Shown here piece after piece: positions 26,333 to 34,500 of a stretch of 61,011 nt of DNA. Numbering within the stretch: position 1 is the first letter of the stretch; each line of letters begins with the position of its first letter. The position numbers and the translations under genes were made by a program. The stretch is from NCBI GenBank assembly GCA_009781855.1, contig WQUY01000003.1, positions 1 to 61,011 on the forward strand. Reading direction: 5' to 3'. The notes below the pieces were generated by a model. It did not search any database, was not told the origin of the DNA, and was given only the letters and a program-made list of their open reading frames with translations. Origin of the DNA: Oscillospiraceae bacterium (lineage in GTDB: Bacteria; Bacillota; Clostridia; Oscillospirales; Oscillospiraceae).

Positions 26333-27349
26333 TTGTCAGAGATATTATCACAATCCGAAATAGACGAACTATTAAACACGCTCATGGCAGGCGATTCCGC
26401 TAGCTCAACAGAGCCTGTCGAGGGAACATCCGCAATAAAAGTCAGAGAGTACGACTTCCGAACTGCCAATAGATTTCCGAAAGAGCAAATGCGTACATTC
26501 CAAGTTGTTTTTGAAACATTCAGCCAGTTGTTTTCCAACAGGCTGTCGAGCATTTTGAGAGTGTCTTGTGAATGTGAGATACTTTCGATAGAAGAGTGTT
26601 CCTACAGTGAATTTAACAATTCACTTTCTGCACCGGTAGTTCTGGCAATAATGAATGCACCACCATTACTGGGTTCGCTAGTGCTACAAATATCTCCCGA
26701 GTTTGCATATATGCTCATCAGCAGGCTTTTTGGCGGAGGTAGTGCAGGGGAAAACTCAAAACAATTTACCGAAATAGAACTGGCTTTGATAGAGCGGGTA
26801 TTGCGACAATCGGTAGCAATGTTTGATGAAGCTTGGGATAAGGTTATAGCGCTTTCTACGCAAATCGATAGAATCGAAACCAGCCCCCAGTTTGCACAGG
26901 TAACAGCCCCCAATGAGCCGGTTGCAGTAATAATTCTCAACATTACCATGGGTGAAGAAACAGGTCTTATAAGCCTTTGCGTCCCTCATACGGCAATCGA
27001 GCCGGTATCACAGCAACTGAACACCCGCATGTGGTTTTCATCAAGTGGGTTGCGCGACGATGATGGCAAAAAAGCAGAAAGGTCTTTGATGCTTGCCGGC
27101 AAGCTTTTGCAAACCCCCATCCCAATCACCGCACTTTTTGAACAAACTCCGGCCACCGTATCAGATATTTTTAACCTTCAAATCGGCGATGTCATCAAGC
27201 TGGATCATGCGATTCGGCAACCCCTTACTATTAAGATTTCACACATTCCAAAGTTTCGAGCCGTGATTGGAACTTTCGGGCAAAAATACGCAATGCAAAT
27301 CGTCGATGTTATCCAAGAGGAGAAGCCTAATGAATCTATCGCAAGATGA
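26333..27349 (+). CDS. fliM: flagellar motor switch protein FliM
   Basis: A 338-residue C-ring protein. The N-terminal CheY-binding motif is SEILSQSEIDELLNTL. The CheC-like middle domain contains NRLSSILRVSCECEI and a LIERVLRQSVAMFDEAWDKV helix. The C-terminal SpoA domain is LQIGDVIKLDHAIRQPLTIKI. TTG start with AGGAG 10 nt upstream. It overlaps fliY by 20 nt. Confidence 0.93.
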   Translation: MSEILSQSEIDELLNTLMAGDSASSTEPVEGTSAIKVREYDFRTANRFPKEQMRTFQVVFETFSQLFSNRLSSILRVSCECEILSIEECSYSEFNNSLSAPVVLAIMNAPPLLGSLVLQISPEFAYMLISRLFGGGSAGENSKQFTEIELALIERVLRQSVAMFDEAWDKVIALSTQIDRIETSPQFAQVTAPNEPVAVIILNITMGEETGLISLCVPHTAIEPVSQQLNTRMWFSSSGLRDDDGKKAERSLMLAGKLLQTPIPITALFEQTPATVSDIFNLQIGDVIKLDHAIRQPLTIKISHIPKFRAVIGTFGQKYAMQIVDVIQEEKPNESIAR

Positions 27350-28802
27350 AATACAAACCTTGCTTGCAGACGATGCTTTAGAAGATGACGCTGATGTGGT
27401 ATCTGAAGAAATAATGTCACCAGAGGAGATTGCTGCAATGCTTGACGAAACTGCAGGAGAGGGATCTGGTGACGGCGACTTAGGTTCGGACGACACCATG
27501 AATCTTGAAACCATTGCGGCAGATGCAGAGAATTCAGACTCTGCTGATGGTGTTGATATATTAGACGGTTCGGCGGCGGGGGCAGCAGATACACCTGTAG
27601 AACCAAGTAAACATACAAACGATTCTTCGATAAGTGAAAATGCAATTTCGGGAATGTTGACTGACGAGGAGGTTGATATTCTCGGTGAGATTGGGAATAT
27701 AAGCATGGGTGCAGTTGCGACCACGATGTATTCACTTCTGGACAGAAGAGTCAGCATAACCACCCCACGAGTCAATGTTTATAATGCAAAAGACGTATTG
27801 TCTATCTATAAGATTCCTTTCGTTGTAGCAACTATAGAATATGTTGAAGGTATAGACGGAACAAATTTGCTGGTTTTGAAAGTCGAAGATGCTGCGCTTA
27901 TTACGAATTTGCTCATGGGTGGGGATGGGGTTGTTCCGCAGCCTATAGAACTCAGCGAGCTGCATATAAGCGCAATGAGTGAGATAATGAACCAGATGAT
28001 GGGCGCATCCTCGACTTCTTTGTCCAAACTGCTCAAAGAGCATATAAATATTTCTCCGCCTAAAAGCATAGAAGTTGATGCAGGATTTGATGTTTCGATT
28101 CTGTTTGACAATATTGACATGGTCACAAAAATCAGTTTCGATATGGAAATCGACGGGCTACTCAAAAGTGAACTGATTCAGTTAATGCCATATGATGTCA
28201 GCAGAGATTTTGCAAAGAGGTTTATGCATACGGATATCAGCGCGCCAGCTTCAATGTCTCCGCTGGAAAAGGCTTCTGCGGAAGTGCAACCAAAGCCTCC
28301 ACTTTTAAAAACGCAGAGCCCACAGACGCAGCCTTCCCAAACGCCCACCCCACCTGTGCCCTCATCGCCCCAATCAAACCCACATCAGCAACAGTCGGCT
28401 GTGCCTGCGGCATCTTATGCACAGGGGTACCAACAGCAATCGCCATATTATCCACAACATCCGTCTGAGTCTTATCCGTCATATCCTGCGCAAGGTCAGG
28501 GCAGACTTGTAGATGTTCACCCGATGCAGTTTCAGGCGTTTGATGCTCCGAGCTTGCAAGGGGAGTCAAAGGGTATAGGCCTTGTTTATAACATTCCTTT
28601 GCAGGTGACCGTTGAGCTGGGTAAGACAAAAAAAGAGATCAGTGAAATCTTAGAGTTTAATACCGGAACAATAGTTGTGCTTGACAAAGTTGCAGGAGAT
28701 CCGGTTGAGATTGTTGTAAATGGTAAGCTTATTGCCAGAGGTGAGGTAGTCGTTATAGATGATAATTATGGTGTCAGAATAACTGACATCATGGGCGGGT
28801 GA
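27330..28802 (+). CDS. fliY: flagellar motor switch phosphatase FliY (FliN domain)
   Basis: A 490-residue protein. The N-terminus NLSQDEIQTLLADDAL is a CheY-P-binding-like motif. An acidic stretch follows, then two CheC-type phosphatase motifs (VDILGEIGNISMGAVATTMY near residue 112 and SELHISAMSEIMNQMMGASS near 210). A Pro/Gln/Ser-rich linker of about 100 residues leads to the C-terminal SpoA/FliN domain (VELGKTKKEISEILEFNTGTIVVLDK). It is both a C-ring subunit and a CheY-P phosphatase in B. subtilis. ATG 27330 follows GAGGAG; a longer frame inside fliM is rejected. Confidence 0.92.
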   Translation: MNLSQDEIQTLLADDALEDDADVVSEEIMSPEEIAAMLDETAGEGSGDGDLGSDDTMNLETIAADAENSDSADGVDILDGSAAGAADTPVEPSKHTNDSSISENAISGMLTDEEVDILGEIGNISMGAVATTMYSLLDRRVSITTPRVNVYNAKDVLSIYKIPFVVATIEYVEGIDGTNLLVLKVEDAALITNLLMGGDGVVPQPIELSELHISAMSEIMNQMMGASSTSLSKLLKEHINISPPKSIEVDAGFDVSILFDNIDMVTKISFDMEIDGLLKSELIQLMPYDVSRDFAKRFMHTDISAPASMSPLEKASAEVQPKPPLLKTQSPQTQPSQTPTPPVPSSPQSNPHQQQSAVPAASYAQGYQQQSPYYPQHPSESYPSYPAQGQGRLVDVHPMQFQAFDAPSLQGESKGIGLVYNIPLQVTVELGKTKKEISEILEFNTGTIVVLDKVAGDPVEIVVNGKLIARGEVVVIDDNYGVRITDIMGG

Positions 28803-28837
28803 AGAGCAGTTATCTATTTTGAAAGGACGTGAATAGT

Positions 28838-29800
28838 GTGGGTATAGTTGATACCAATATCCTTCTGGAAACCGGTACGAACGAGTTGGAAATACTTGAG
28901 TTTGTCATAACAGGAAACAGCTATGGCATCAACGTGGCCAAAATCACCGAACTGATGCAAATTCAGGAGGTTCAAGAAATGCCGCTTTCGCATCCATGTG
29001 TTGAAGGCGTGTTCCAACCGCGCAGTGAAGTTTATACGATTGTTGACCTTGCAAAATATCTTGGAATGAGGGAGTCGGAATTTCCCGAAAAAGATATTTT
29101 CATCATTACTAATTTCAATAAGATGAACATCGCTTTTCACGTTCATGCTGTTGAGAGCATTTTTCGTATTTCTTGGCAAGATATTGAAAAGCCTGACAGC
29201 ATAATTTACGGTGGGCAAGAAGGTGTCGTAACCGGTATTGCTAAAGTAAATGATAGGATAATATCAATACTTGATTTTGAAAAAATCACATTTGACATCA
29301 GTCCGGAAACAGGCATTGATTTGGATACGGTCAAAGAATATCAGGGGCTGGACAGGGAACACATTCCAATCGTTGTGGCTGAAGATTCCGCACTTCTGAG
29401 AAAGATGCTGACCGAAGCGCTTCATACTTCGGGGTATTATAATCTGCACATATTCAATAATGGTGAGGAAGCTTGGGAATATATCAACACAGTCAAAGCG
29501 GAAAATCCACTTGAAGTTTTATCAAAAATAAGTTGCGTGATAACCGATATTGAAATGCCAAAAATGGATGGGCATAGACTCACAAAGCTCATAAAATCAG
29601 ATGCACAGCTAAAGGATATGCCGGTCGTTATATTCTCTTCTCTTATTGATGAGAATATGCAAAAAAAGGGCATTGAGGTTGGAGCGGATGCTCAGCTCTC
29701 AAAGCCCGAGATTGCTAACTTGGTCGGAGTTGTGGATGATATGATAGTCCAAAACAGGGTGATGACAAGTTGTGCAACTTTGCAGATGCAGCCTGGGTGA
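28838..29800 (+). CDS. cheV: chemotaxis protein CheV (CheW-receiver fusion)
   Basis: A 320-residue protein. Residues 10-150 form a CheW-like coupling domain (EILEFVITGNSYGINVAKITELM...PRSEVYTIVDLAKYLG). Residues 180-300 form a receiver domain with VAEDSALLRKML, phosphoacceptor CVITDIEMPKMDG and the LSKPE lysine. This is the CheV architecture, which couples receptors to CheA and adapts through phosphorylation. A GTG 9 nt upstream is too close to AAAGGA, so GTG 28838 is preferred. It ends the fliF operon and adjoins a convergent terminator. Confidence 0.88.
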   Translation: MGIVDTNILLETGTNELEILEFVITGNSYGINVAKITELMQIQEVQEMPLSHPCVEGVFQPRSEVYTIVDLAKYLGMRESEFPEKDIFIITNFNKMNIAFHVHAVESIFRISWQDIEKPDSIIYGGQEGVVTGIAKVNDRIISILDFEKITFDISPETGIDLDTVKEYQGLDREHIPIVVAEDSALLRKMLTEALHTSGYYNLHIFNNGEEAWEYINTVKAENPLEVLSKISCVITDIEMPKMDGHRLTKLIKSDAQLKDMPVVIFSSLIDENMQKKGIEVGADAQLSKPEIANLVGVVDDMIVQNRVMTSCATLQMQPG

Positions 29801-29837
29801 CGACCTAAGCGTGGCACTTTTTTGCTCGCAATGCGTA

Positions 29838-29874
29838 GGGCGTGTATCAAAACGAAGAGTTTTGGTACACGCCC
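29838..29874. terminator. bidirectional terminator between cheV and the HD-GYP gene
   Basis: A 16-bp stem (29838-29853 with 29859-29874; one G-U wobble) and loop GAAGA. Convergent genes end on either side, so it can serve both strands, although the T-tracts are short. Confidence 0.7.
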
Positions 29875-29888
29875 GTTTAATATAGCCA

Positions 29889-30965
29889 CTAAAGCTTATC
29901 TCGATAGCTCTCTTCAATGCTCCGAAACACAGCGCTGACCTCGGGAATAATGTCAACAAGATCAGGGTCAAATTGAGAGCCACGCCCCTCTGCAATGATT
30001 TTGAGTGAAACGTCATGAGAATAAGCACCTTTGTAACAACGGGGATTGACCAGCGCATCGTACACATCAACTATTGAGATAATCCTTGCCGAGAGAGGGA
30101 TTTCTTCGCCCTTCAAACCGCAGGGATAACCCAGTCCGTCCCAGCGTTCATGATGATAGTGACAAATATCATTAGCATGTTTTAAGTACATATCAGTGTC
30201 CGGCAATGTTGCCGAAATATTATCTATAATCTGGTTCCCTATAGACGTGTGCGCCTTGATAATGTCAAATTCCTCTGGTGATAACTTTCCGGGCTTTAGC
30301 AGAATGTTGTCGGAAATGCCAATCTTGCCGATATCATGGAGTGCCGAGGCTTTGATAAGTGACAAAACATTTTCAGCAAGCAGTGTGGTTCGGAATTTCT
30401 CCATTTCAAGCATCTTGGCAATCAAAATCTCGGTAAGCAGCGTGGTTCTTCGGATATGAGCGCCGGATTCAAGATTGCGATACTCAATGATTGTCGCAAG
30501 AATTTCAAGGGTTTGCTCATATGTCCTTGTGACTTCTGCGGCTTTTTTCTCGACAAGCTGCTCAAGCCGATAACGATAGCGTGCTAGGTTGATGTGGTTA
30601 TCCACACGTGCTCTGACTATATCATGATTAAAAGGCTTTGTGACATAATCAGCAGCACCGGATTTTAGTCCGAGCGACTCAGTCTCTTCGGAATCCGCTG
30701 CAGTGATGAACAGCACTGGAATATGTTTGGTGCTGCTTGTGTTTTTCATTCTTTCAAGAACTTGAAAGCCATCGATATCGGGCATCATGATATCAAGGAG
30801 GACAACAGTCGGGGACAAGTTATCCTCAAAAAGGATTTTGAATGCCTCGCCGCCACTGCCTGCCTCTACGATATCGTAATCATCTTTAAGCATTTCCGCC
30901 AGAATAATTCGATTGATCTCAATATCATCAACAATAAGGATGACATCACGAGCTTCATGCTTCAT
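29889..30965 (-). CDS. response regulator with HD-GYP domain (probable c-di-GMP phosphodiesterase)
   Basis: A 358-residue protein. The receiver domain (residues 8-125) has VDDIEINR, acceptor VVLLDIMMPDIDG and DYVTKPFNHD. A short coiled linker leads to an HD-GYP domain with ALHDIGKIGI, HTSIGNQII, YHHERWDGLGYPCGLKGEEIPLSARI, so the metal-binding HD and the GYP triad are intact. It probably hydrolyses cyclic di-GMP under phosphorelay control. The HPt gene lies 13 nt upstream on the same strand, a likely phosphodonor partner. No kinase is encoded nearby. Confidence 0.9.
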   Translation of the reverse strand: MKHEARDVILIVDDIEINRIILAEMLKDDYDIVEAGSGGEAFKILFEDNLSPTVVLLDIMMPDIDGFQVLERMKNTSSTKHIPVLFITAADSEETESLGLKSGAADYVTKPFNHDIVRARVDNHINLARYRYRLEQLVEKKAAEVTRTYEQTLEILATIIEYRNLESGAHIRRTTLLTEILIAKMLEMEKFRTTLLAENVLSLIKASALHDIGKIGISDNILLKPGKLSPEEFDIIKAHTSIGNQIIDNISATLPDTDMYLKHANDICHYHHERWDGLGYPCGLKGEEIPLSARIISIVDVYDALVNPRCYKGAYSHDVSLKIIAEGRGSQFDPDLVDIIPEVSAVFRSIEESYRDKL

Positions 30966-30978
30966 TAATATGTCCTCA

Positions 30979-31317
30979 TTACGACTGGATTTCAGAAATA
31001 ATCTGCTCAGTTACATTATAAACGTCTTTGAGCTCTTCTAATTTGGCGGTATGGTCAAGTCCGTCTTTAATAAGCAACTCTAATTCGGCAGAAACCGCCC
31101 TGAGCTTAATCAACGAAAGATTTGCAGCAACGCCTTTCATGGAGTGCACTGCACGAGAAGCCTCTTCAGGAGTTCCATGCTCAAGCGCTTTTTCAAGTTC
31201 GCCTAGCGGCTTGCTGTCAAGAAAACGCCCGAGTAGCTTATGATAAAGCCCGGCATTTCCCCCCACACGCTTCAGCGCATCATCAATATCAATATATTCA
31301 CTATTTACATAATTCAA
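30979..31317 (-). CDS. histidine phosphotransfer (HPt) domain protein
   Basis: A 112-residue single-domain HPt protein. The phosphorylated His lies in RAVHSMKGVAANLSLIKL, with flanking helices LGELEKALEHGTPEEA and AELELLIKDG. Start is TTG at 31317, 8 nt after AGGAG; the open frame farther upstream has no ribosome site. It precedes the HD-GYP regulator by 13 nt and follows dapB by 51 nt with no visible terminator, so it may be transcribed with the lysine genes. Confidence 0.85.
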   Translation of the reverse strand: MNYVNSEYIDIDDALKRVGGNAGLYHKLLGRFLDSKPLGELEKALEHGTPEEASRAVHSMKGVAANLSLIKLRAVSAELELLIKDGLDHTAKLEELKDVYNVTEQIISEIQS

Positions 31318-31368
31318 ACGAATCACTCCTAAGCAAATACTATCACTTTTAAAGCTAAAAAGCAATAT

Positions 31369-32124
31369 CTATCCGAGCACATCACTCATATCATATAATC
31401 TGGGTTTGGTTACCTCTGCCATGAATCTGGCGGCTTTGATAGCGCCGGTAGCAAAAACCTCGCGAGATGAAGCGGAGTGTCGCAACTCAATGACTTCGTG
31501 CGGCCCTGCAAAAATGACTTCATGTTCTCCGACAATAGTGCCGCCCCGAACAGCCGAAATCCCAATTTCGAAAGAACTGCGTGGCTCACGCGTGCGCTCC
31601 CGCTCATAGACATACTTTGCCTCATAAGGCAACGCAGACGATGCAGCATCGGCAAGCATCAAGGCGGTTCCGCTGGGTGCATCGACTTTACGCCTGTGAT
31701 GGCGCTCAACAATCTCAACATCAAACTCTTTGCCGAGCACTGTGCAGGCTCTCTTGATCAGGTCGGCCAGAAGGTTTATACCGAGCGACATATTGCCTGA
31801 GCGGAAAACAGGGAAACTCATTGCCGAACTTTCTATCAAGGCAGATTGCTCCGGTGCATACCCTGTTGCGCAAAGCACCAGCGGTATTTTCCTAATCTTA
31901 GAAAATGTCAGTAGGTGTTCAAGTGCTGAGGCGCTTGAAAAATCGACAAGGACATCTGCATCGCCTTTGAAATCAGCAGGATTCGAAAAAACAGGGAAAC
32001 CATCAAGTTGCCGGCTATCGATATCGAAACCGGCAACTATAGTAATATCTTTTTCACCTGATGCAATTGCGGTGACCGCCTTGCCCATAAAGCCGTTACA
32101 TCCGGATATGATAAGCTTTAGCAT
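31369..32124 (-). CDS. dapB: 4-hydroxy-tetrahydrodipicolinate reductase DapB
   Basis: A 251-residue enzyme. The nucleotide-binding start is LKLIISGCNGFMGKAV. The catalytic segment VEIVERHHRRKVDAPSGTALMLAD contains the conserved HH, R, K and SGT residues. It reduces HTPA to tetrahydrodipicolinate in the DAP/lysine pathway. It overlaps dapA by 7 nt. Confidence 0.93.
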   Translation of the reverse strand: MLKLIISGCNGFMGKAVTAIASGEKDITIVAGFDIDSRQLDGFPVFSNPADFKGDADVLVDFSSASALEHLLTFSKIRKIPLVLCATGYAPEQSALIESSAMSFPVFRSGNMSLGINLLADLIKRACTVLGKEFDVEIVERHHRRKVDAPSGTALMLADAASSALPYEAKYVYERERTREPRSSFEIGISAVRGGTIVGEHEVIFAGPHEVIELRHSASSREVFATGAIKAARFMAEVTKPRLYDMSDVLG

Positions 32125-33008
32125 GACAGAAGCCCCATTGCATCCAGAGATTTGCGTAGCTTCTCAAGATTTCCCGGCGCAAGCTCACAAAGCGGCATAC
32201 GTGGCTCACCGACATCCAAACCCATCAGGTTCAGCGCAGCCTTTACAGGCATTGGGTTAACTTCGATAAACAATTTGTCGATGAGGTCGAGATATTTGAG
32301 TTGTATCTCCGCACCGCGCTTGAAATCCCCCTCAAGGCAATATCTGGTCATATCGGCGACGGCCTGCGGCACTACATTTGCAAGTACCGAAATAACGCCC
32401 TTTGCACCAATAGACATCATAGGAACCGTATCCTCATCGTTGCCGCTCCATATATACAACTCGTCGCCGCATAAAGCCAGCGTTGATGAAATAAGCGAGA
32501 AATTACCGGAGGCTTCTTTGATGCCGTTTATGTTGGGGTGCTTTGCCAGCGTGACATAGGTCTCCACAGTAAAAGACATGCCTGTCCTACCGGGAACGTT
32601 ATATAGGATTACCGGTGTGTTTACTCTGTCTGCAACATAACTAAAATGTTTTATAAGACCGAGCTGAGAAGTCTTGTTATAATACGGAGTGACCAAAAGA
32701 AGTGCATCGGCGCCTGACTTTTCAGCCTCTTGCGAAAGGAAAAGCGCATCTTTTGTATCATTGCTGCCGGTTCCGGCGATGACTTTGACCCGGCCATCTA
32801 CATATTTGACACAATGGTCAGTTGTTTTGATGTGTTCTTCGAGCGATTGCGTTGAGTTTTCTCCGGTAGTTCCGCAAATAGTTATCGCGTCGATACCTCT
32901 ATCTATTTGGAAATCAATAAGTTCGTCAAGTTTTTTAAAATCTACTTCACCGTTGCGAAATGGAGTCACGATTGCTGTTGCTGCGCCTGTAAAAACCGGG
33001 GTTTTCAT
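32118..33008 (-). CDS. dapA: 4-hydroxy-tetrahydrodipicolinate synthase DapA
   Basis: A 296-residue TIM-barrel aldolase with FTGAATAIVTPF, ICGTTGEN, the Tyr motif ILYNVPGRTG and the Schiff-base Lys in INGIKEASGN. It condenses aspartate semialdehyde and pyruvate. ATG 33008 gives the standard N-terminus; an in-frame ATG 12 nt upstream sits directly on the AAAGGA site. It lies between asd and dapB. Confidence 0.93.
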   Translation of the reverse strand: MKTPVFTGAATAIVTPFRNGEVDFKKLDELIDFQIDRGIDAITICGTTGENSTQSLEEHIKTTDHCVKYVDGRVKVIAGTGSNDTKDALFLSQEAEKSGADALLLVTPYYNKTSQLGLIKHFSYVADRVNTPVILYNVPGRTGMSFTVETYVTLAKHPNINGIKEASGNFSLISSTLALCGDELYIWSGNDEDTVPMMSIGAKGVISVLANVVPQAVADMTRYCLEGDFKRGAEIQLKYLDLIDKLFIEVNPMPVKAALNLMGLDVGEPRMPLCELAPGNLEKLRKSLDAMGLLSC

Positions 33009-33140
33009 TCTATTAAACATCCTTTCAAGATACAGACAAAGGAGTCAGTGAACCAAACCCACTTGTTGAGGGCTGATATACTTGTTGCCGCAGAGATTGT
33101 GAGTATCCGGTTCGTAGTTACAAACTCCATTTGTCAATTG

Positions 33141-34226
33141 TTAGTTGCTTATGTACCCATCAGCACACAGAAGTTCTGCCAGTAGAACAGCCCCGCCGGC
33201 TGCGCCGCGCAATGTATTGTGGCTAAGGCCTATGAATCTGTAATCGTACTGTGTATCCGGGCGCAAACGACCGAGTGAAACGGCCATGCCGTTTTCAAGC
33301 ATACGATCCAGTTTTGTTTGAGGGCGATTTTCTTCTTCAAAATAATGAAGAAACTGCTTTGGCGCTGATGGAAGAGAAAGTATTTGTGGACGGCCTTCAA
33401 ACTCGCTCCAAAAACACTTGATTTCTTCAATTGTGGGTTTTTCGTTGAAAGCCATGAATACTGCGGCCATGTGGCCATCAGTCGCCGGAACACGGATACA
33501 CTGAGATGTGATTTGAAGCGAATCAGAAGGCACAATAGCTCCATCGGTTATCTTACCCCAAATTTTCAGTGGTTCCTGCTCAGACTTTTCTTCCTCGCCG
33601 CCAATGTATGGAATCACATTGTCCACCATTTCAGGCCATGTTTCAAAGGTTTTGCCTGCGCCGGAAATAGCCTGATATGTACATACAAGGGCGCGAGTGA
33701 GTCCGAAGCGTTCTTTGAGGGGATGAAGCGCAGGAACATAGCTTTGGATTGAGCAATTGGACTTGACCGCTATGAATCCGCGCCCCGTCCCCAATCGCTT
33801 TCGCTGTGCCTCAATTATCTCAAGATGCTCTGGGTTTACTTCCGGAATGACCATTGGAACATCAGGAGTCCAGCGATGAGCACTGTTGTTGGACACAACA
33901 GGGCATTCTGATTGCGCATAAGCAAGCTCAAGAGCCTTGATTTCGTCTTTTTTCATATCAACCGCAGAAAAAACAAAGTCAACGCGTTCTGCAATAGCCC
34001 GTATATCATTTTCAGCAGAAAGGACTTTAAGGCTCTTTGCAGATTCCGGTAAAGGATTGCTGATTTGCCATCGGCCTGAGACAGCCTCTTCATAGGTTTT
34101 GCCTGCAGAACGAGTGCTCGCGGCCACAACTTCAAGCTCAAACCATGGGTGATTATTTATGAGAGAAATGAAACGCTGACCTACCATTCCAGTAGCTCCA
34201 AGCACCCCAACTTTATACTTTTTCAT
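33141..34226 (-). CDS. asd: aspartate-semialdehyde dehydrogenase Asd
   Basis: A 361-residue dehydrogenase of the longer (archaeal/fungal-like) subtype. NADP-binding VGVLGATGMVGQRF, catalytic Cys in VKSNCSIQ and the later VPATDGHMAAV segment are present. It supplies aspartate semialdehyde to dapA downstream. GGAGG 8 nt before ATG 34226 fixes the start. Its leader contains an attenuator-like hairpin at 34249-34285. Confidence 0.92.
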   Translation of the reverse strand: MKKYKVGVLGATGMVGQRFISLINNHPWFELEVVAASTRSAGKTYEEAVSGRWQISNPLPESAKSLKVLSAENDIRAIAERVDFVFSAVDMKKDEIKALELAYAQSECPVVSNNSAHRWTPDVPMVIPEVNPEHLEIIEAQRKRLGTGRGFIAVKSNCSIQSYVPALHPLKERFGLTRALVCTYQAISGAGKTFETWPEMVDNVIPYIGGEEEKSEQEPLKIWGKITDGAIVPSDSLQITSQCIRVPATDGHMAAVFMAFNEKPTIEEIKCFWSEFEGRPQILSLPSAPKQFLHYFEEENRPQTKLDRMLENGMAVSLGRLRPDTQYDYRFIGLSHNTLRGAAGGAVLLAELLCADGYISN

Positions 34227-34248
34227 AACAATATCCTCCGGGAAAATC

Positions 34249-34285
34249 AAAAAAAATCATCAGCAGGACTAGTCAACCAGCTGAT
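34249..34285 (-). promoter_or_regulatory. terminator-like hairpin in the asd leader (attenuator?)
   Basis: Read on the minus strand: ATCAGC-T-GG, a 9-nt loop, CC-T-GCTGAT, then GA and eight T. It lies 22 nt before the asd start codon. The upstream gene on the other side is divergent, so no minus-strand gene needs terminating here. I could not recognise an L-box (lysine riboswitch) in the leader. Confidence 0.5.
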
Positions 34286-34461
34286 TTTGTAATATAATGT
34301 CACGAGATGTTACCACTGCGTAACAAATTTATACCATCAAAAACAGATAGCGCTCCGCCTTATGGTGGTTATTGCCGGAACAAACACGGCATAAAATTGC
34401 GTATGCGCCGTTATGAAGTTTCAACGGGTTTGATGATGTTTTAACTTGGGATTCACGATAT

Positions 34462-34469
34462 CATACATA
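34462..34469 (+). promoter_or_regulatory. possible sigma-E -10 element (CATACATA)
   Basis: CATACATA resembles the mother-cell sigma-E -10 consensus and lies 32 bp before the SpoIID-like gene. The -35 region is not convincing, so this is weak. Confidence 0.25.
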
Positions 34470-34500
34470 AAAGTGAATGTCAATAAAAAGGAGATGTTAT

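Noticed and set aside
34227-34450. Lysine riboswitch before asd
   Set aside because: I looked for the conserved L-box segments on the minus strand and did not find them; only the terminator-like hairpin is kept as a feature.
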